Below, piece after piece: positions 8,390-9,466 of a DNA stretch of 9,466 nucleotides; positions within the stretch are counted from its first letter, which is position 1, and each line of letters starts with the position of its first letter. The notes under the pieces were generated by a model that made no database searches, was not told the DNA's origin, and saw only the letters and a list, made by a program, of their open reading frames with translations. The translations under genes were made by a program, and so were the position numbers. The stretch is from contig NZ_MDDW01000001.1 of assembly GCF_001854865.1 (NCBI RefSeq), forward strand, positions 506,213-515,678. The letters are read 5' to 3'. This stretch comes from Rhizobium sp. LCM 4573 (GTDB lineage Bacteria; Pseudomonadota; Alphaproteobacteria; Rhizobiales; Rhizobiaceae).

Positions 8390-8411
8390 CGCCCGGCCTT
8401 GAGACCGGGCG
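8390..8411 (-). repeat. GC-rich hairpin in the tolQ leader
   Basis: CGCCCGG / CCGGGCG make a perfect 7-bp stem around an 8-base loop, ending 25 bases before the tolQ ATG. Only TTT follows on the minus strand, so it is a poor terminator. It may be an attenuator or a leader structure. Confidence 0.55.
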
Positions 8412-8551
8412 GGTTCAAAAGCGCGCTCGCGAAAGACGCCTTACCGTAACCGCTGAATGCGCTCTCTACCCATAGGTGCCCTGAGCTTTCAGCTTGGCTT
8501 CTCGCCTTCAATTTTGGTCAAAGGAAGGCGTGCATCGCACAAATCCTTTGC

Positions 8552-8579
8552 GAGTGATTCCATTTATCCGGAATCGCTC
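8552..8579. repeat. Ten-bp hairpin whose arms each hold a GANTC site
   Basis: GAGTGATTCC (8552-8561) and GGAATCGCTC (8570-8579) flank an 8-base loop. In RNA of the plus strand all ten pairs can form (one is U-G); in the minus-strand RNA that position is a C-A mismatch. GATTC (8556-8560) and GAATC (8571-8575) are GANTC sequences, the target of the alphaproteobacterial methylase CcrM. The loop holds GATAAA on the minus strand, a possible -10 for tolQ. Confidence 0.7.
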
Positions 8580-8635
8580 TAGTGACGATTAAGACATCAT
8601 TATCGTTAAGAATGCGTTACAGGAGGCGAGTCTAT

Positions 8636-9085
8636 CTACTTGGGATGACTCAGGAACTTCTCCGCGACACTTTCTGGAAGACGGCGCGGGCGCCCGTGCT
8701 TGTTGATGACGGCAATGATCACCTTGGCTGCGATGAGCAGCGTACCGTTCCGGCGTATCTCCTGGCTTAGTACCATCTTCGCGCCTCCCGCCTTCTCCGT
8801 GACGGTCTCGATCGTCAGAATATCGTCCATCCGAGCCGGCTGCTTGAAGTCGATTTCCATGCGGTGGACGACGAAAACGAGCCCCTCCTCATCCGCCGAC
8901 AAGAGCGTACTCTGCTCGCATCCCAGGCAACGGAGATAGTCGGTCCGGCCGCGTTCCAGAAAGTGCAGATAGCGGGCGTGATAGACCAGGCCCGAGAAAT
9001 CCGTGTCTTCATAATAGACCCGCTGGGCGAGCCTGTGGCCCATTTCCGTCAATTCGCCAGACAATAAAAAACTGTGTTCGTTCAT
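8636..9085 (-). CDS. ybgC: Acyl-CoA thioesterase YbgC (hotdog fold)
   Basis: YbgC is a cytoplasmic hotdog-fold thioesterase that hydrolyses acyl-CoA; in E. coli it is the first gene of the tol-pal operon and is linked to phospholipid metabolism, although its role in the Tol system is not settled. The 149-residue product has the family signature RVYYEDTDFSGLVYHARY, with Asp29 and His36 matching D18 and H25 of the E. coli enzyme, then LHFLERGRTDYLR. Length is normal. The start at 9085 is preferred because AAGG lies seven bases upstream; an in-frame ATG at 9109 would add eight residues and has only a GAG two bases away. Here the gene is separated from tolQ by 270 bases, so it is not tightly joined to the operon. 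The stop is TAG and no terminator is visible after it. Confidence 0.93.
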   Translation of the reverse strand: MNEHSFLLSGELTEMGHRLAQRVYYEDTDFSGLVYHARYLHFLERGRTDYLRCLGCEQSTLLSADEEGLVFVVHRMEIDFKQPARMDDILTIETVTEKAGGAKMVLSQEIRRNGTLLIAAKVIIAVINKHGRPRRLPESVAEKFLSHPK

Positions 9086-9208
9086 GCGCTTGCCTTGGAA
9101 AATCCTCATTGCTCACTGGATAATCGTGGAACGCTGACCCAGTATTGAAAGCCTGTCACACTTCCTCCCTATCAGGAAAATTGGCGAAAACCAGTGGAGA
9201 CGAATTTC
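9086..9208. promoter_or_regulatory. Divergent intergenic region ybgC / sqdB
   Basis: The 123 bases between the two divergent starts must hold both promoters unless either gene uses a distant one. For sqdB, TTGAAA (9145-9150) with CTATCA (9169-9174) is a weak candidate, 18 bases apart. Between them lies CTGTCAC (9153-9159), identical to a half of the Pho box, but the expected second half 11 bases on is poor. For ybgC I see no convincing pair; GATTAT on the minus strand (9119-9124) is a weak -10. The sqdB start has GGAG (9196-9199) nine bases upstream. Confidence 0.4.
9093..9096 (-). promoter_or_regulatory. Ribosome binding site that fixes the ybgC start
   Basis: AAGG on the minus strand, seven bases before the ATG at 9085. 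The upstream in-frame ATG at 9109 has no site at a usable distance. Confidence 0.6.
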
Positions 9209-9466
9209 ATGAAGATAGCAGTCCTGGGCGGCGACGGTTTCGTCGGCTGGCCGACATCGCTTCACCTCTCCGAGGCCGGCCATGAGGTGCATATCCTCGA
9301 CAACCTCTCCCGCCGCTGGATCGATACCGAGCTCGGCGTGCAATCGCTGACCCCCATGGACAGCATCCAGGAACGCACCCGTGTCTGGCATGCGGAAACC
9401 GGCAGGCGCATCCATTTCCATCTTATCGATCTCGCCAAGGACTACGAGCTGCTCAAGGGCTGGCTC
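9209..9466 (+). CDS. sqdB: UDP-sulfoquinovose synthase SqdB (5' part; runs out of the window)
   Basis: SqdB joins sulfite to UDP-glucose to make UDP-sulfoquinovose, the head-group donor for the sulfolipid SQDG. The 86 N-terminal residues present belong to an extended short-chain dehydrogenase with an NAD-binding Rossmann fold: MKIAVLGGDGFVGWPTSLHL, with the GGDGFVGW motif at residues 7-14 in place of GGDGYCGW as seen in the plant and cyanobacterial enzymes, followed by a LDNLSRRWID segment (30-39) and SLTPMDSI that are typical of SqdB rather than of UDP-glucose epimerases. The catalytic Tyr-x-x-x-Lys lies beyond the edge. Rhizobia and photosynthetic alphaproteobacteria carry sqdB, often followed by other sqd genes; those would be to the right of this window. 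It is divergent from ybgC. Confidence 0.9.
   Translation, partial: MKIAVLGGDGFVGWPTSLHLSEAGHEVHILDNLSRRWIDTELGVQSLTPMDSIQERTRVWHAETGRRIHFHLIDLAKDYELLKGWL

Larger units (their letters stand above)
8366..8635 (-). promoter_or_regulatory. Regulatory gap between ybgC and tolQ
   Basis: This is the longest non-coding stretch in the window. It holds no open reading frame of note. It contains two inverted repeats (8390-8411 and 8552-8579), four of a cluster of five GANTC sites, and the related copies CTTAACG and CTTAATCG (minus strand, 8604-8610 and 8586-8593). A candidate promoter for tolQ on the minus strand is CTTAAT (8588-8593) or TTAATC (8587-8592) with GATAAA (8563-8568), 18-19 bases apart; this is a weak match. 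A transcript from here would have a leader of about 190 bases. Confidence 0.5.

Noticed and set aside
8390..8411. Hairpin read as the terminator of ybgC
   Set aside because: It lies more than 200 bases after ybgC and close to the tolQ start, and only three T follow, so full termination is unlikely.
7130..8449. 439-codon open frame on the plus strand covering tolR and tolQ
   Set aside because: Antisense to two strongly conserved membrane proteins; the translation is His/Arg/Asp-rich without any family signature.
8412..8635. Small peptide genes in the ybgC-tolQ gap
   Set aside because: The longest minus-strand ATG frame I found has about ten codons and no ribosome binding site worth reporting.
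9086..9109. Eight-residue extension of YbgC to the ATG at 9109
   Set aside because: No usable ribosome binding site in front of it, and AAGG at proper distance supports 9085.

Overview
The window is a stretch of chromosome from an alphaproteobacterium, most likely a member of the Rhizobiaceae (Sinorhizobium/Ensifer, Rhizobium or Agrobacterium type). The base for this is the high GC content, the close match of the FtsH and Pal proteins to what I remember of rhizobial homologues, the alphaproteobacterial gene order, and a sulfolipid gene (sqdB) next to the cluster. The species call is an inference from memory, not from a search.

Layout. Nine genes lie on the minus strand and one on the plus strand. 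Reading in the direction of transcription (right to left): ybgC (9085-8636), a 270-base gap that carries regulatory-looking DNA, tolQ (8365-7646), tolR (7630-7172), tolA (7165-6038), tolB (6011-4704), a 190-base gap with several repeats, pal (4513-3980), a strong intrinsic terminator, a leader, cpoB (3807-2791), tilS (2774-1461), a short gap with a likely promoter, and ftsH (1359 to beyond the left edge). At the right end sqdB starts on the plus strand at 9209 and runs out of the window, divergent from ybgC.

How the genes work together. TolQ and TolR form the inner-membrane proton-driven motor, TolA carries the energy across the periplasm, TolB is the periplasmic partner, and Pal is the outer-membrane lipoprotein that holds peptidoglycan. 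CpoB is the periplasmic coordinator linked to TolA and cell-wall synthesis, and YbgC is a cytoplasmic acyl-CoA thioesterase that is linked to the locus in many proteobacteria. Together they keep the envelope intact and constrict the outer membrane at division. TilS (tRNA-Ile lysidine synthetase) and FtsH (membrane AAA+ protease) are essential housekeeping genes that follow. SqdB makes UDP-sulfoquinovose for the sulfolipid SQDG.

The genes themselves are ordinary and intact, and I see no mobile element, CRISPR array, tRNA or rRNA. The parts worth a second look are the intergenic ones: a perfect inverted pair of the CtrA-type octamer TTAACCAT upstream of pal, a cluster of five GANTC (CcrM methylation) sites between ybgC and tolQ with two of them in the arms of a hairpin, a 10-base direct repeat in the pal leader, and a heat-shock-like promoter in front of ftsH. 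These suggest, but do not prove, cell-cycle control of the Tol-Pal system.
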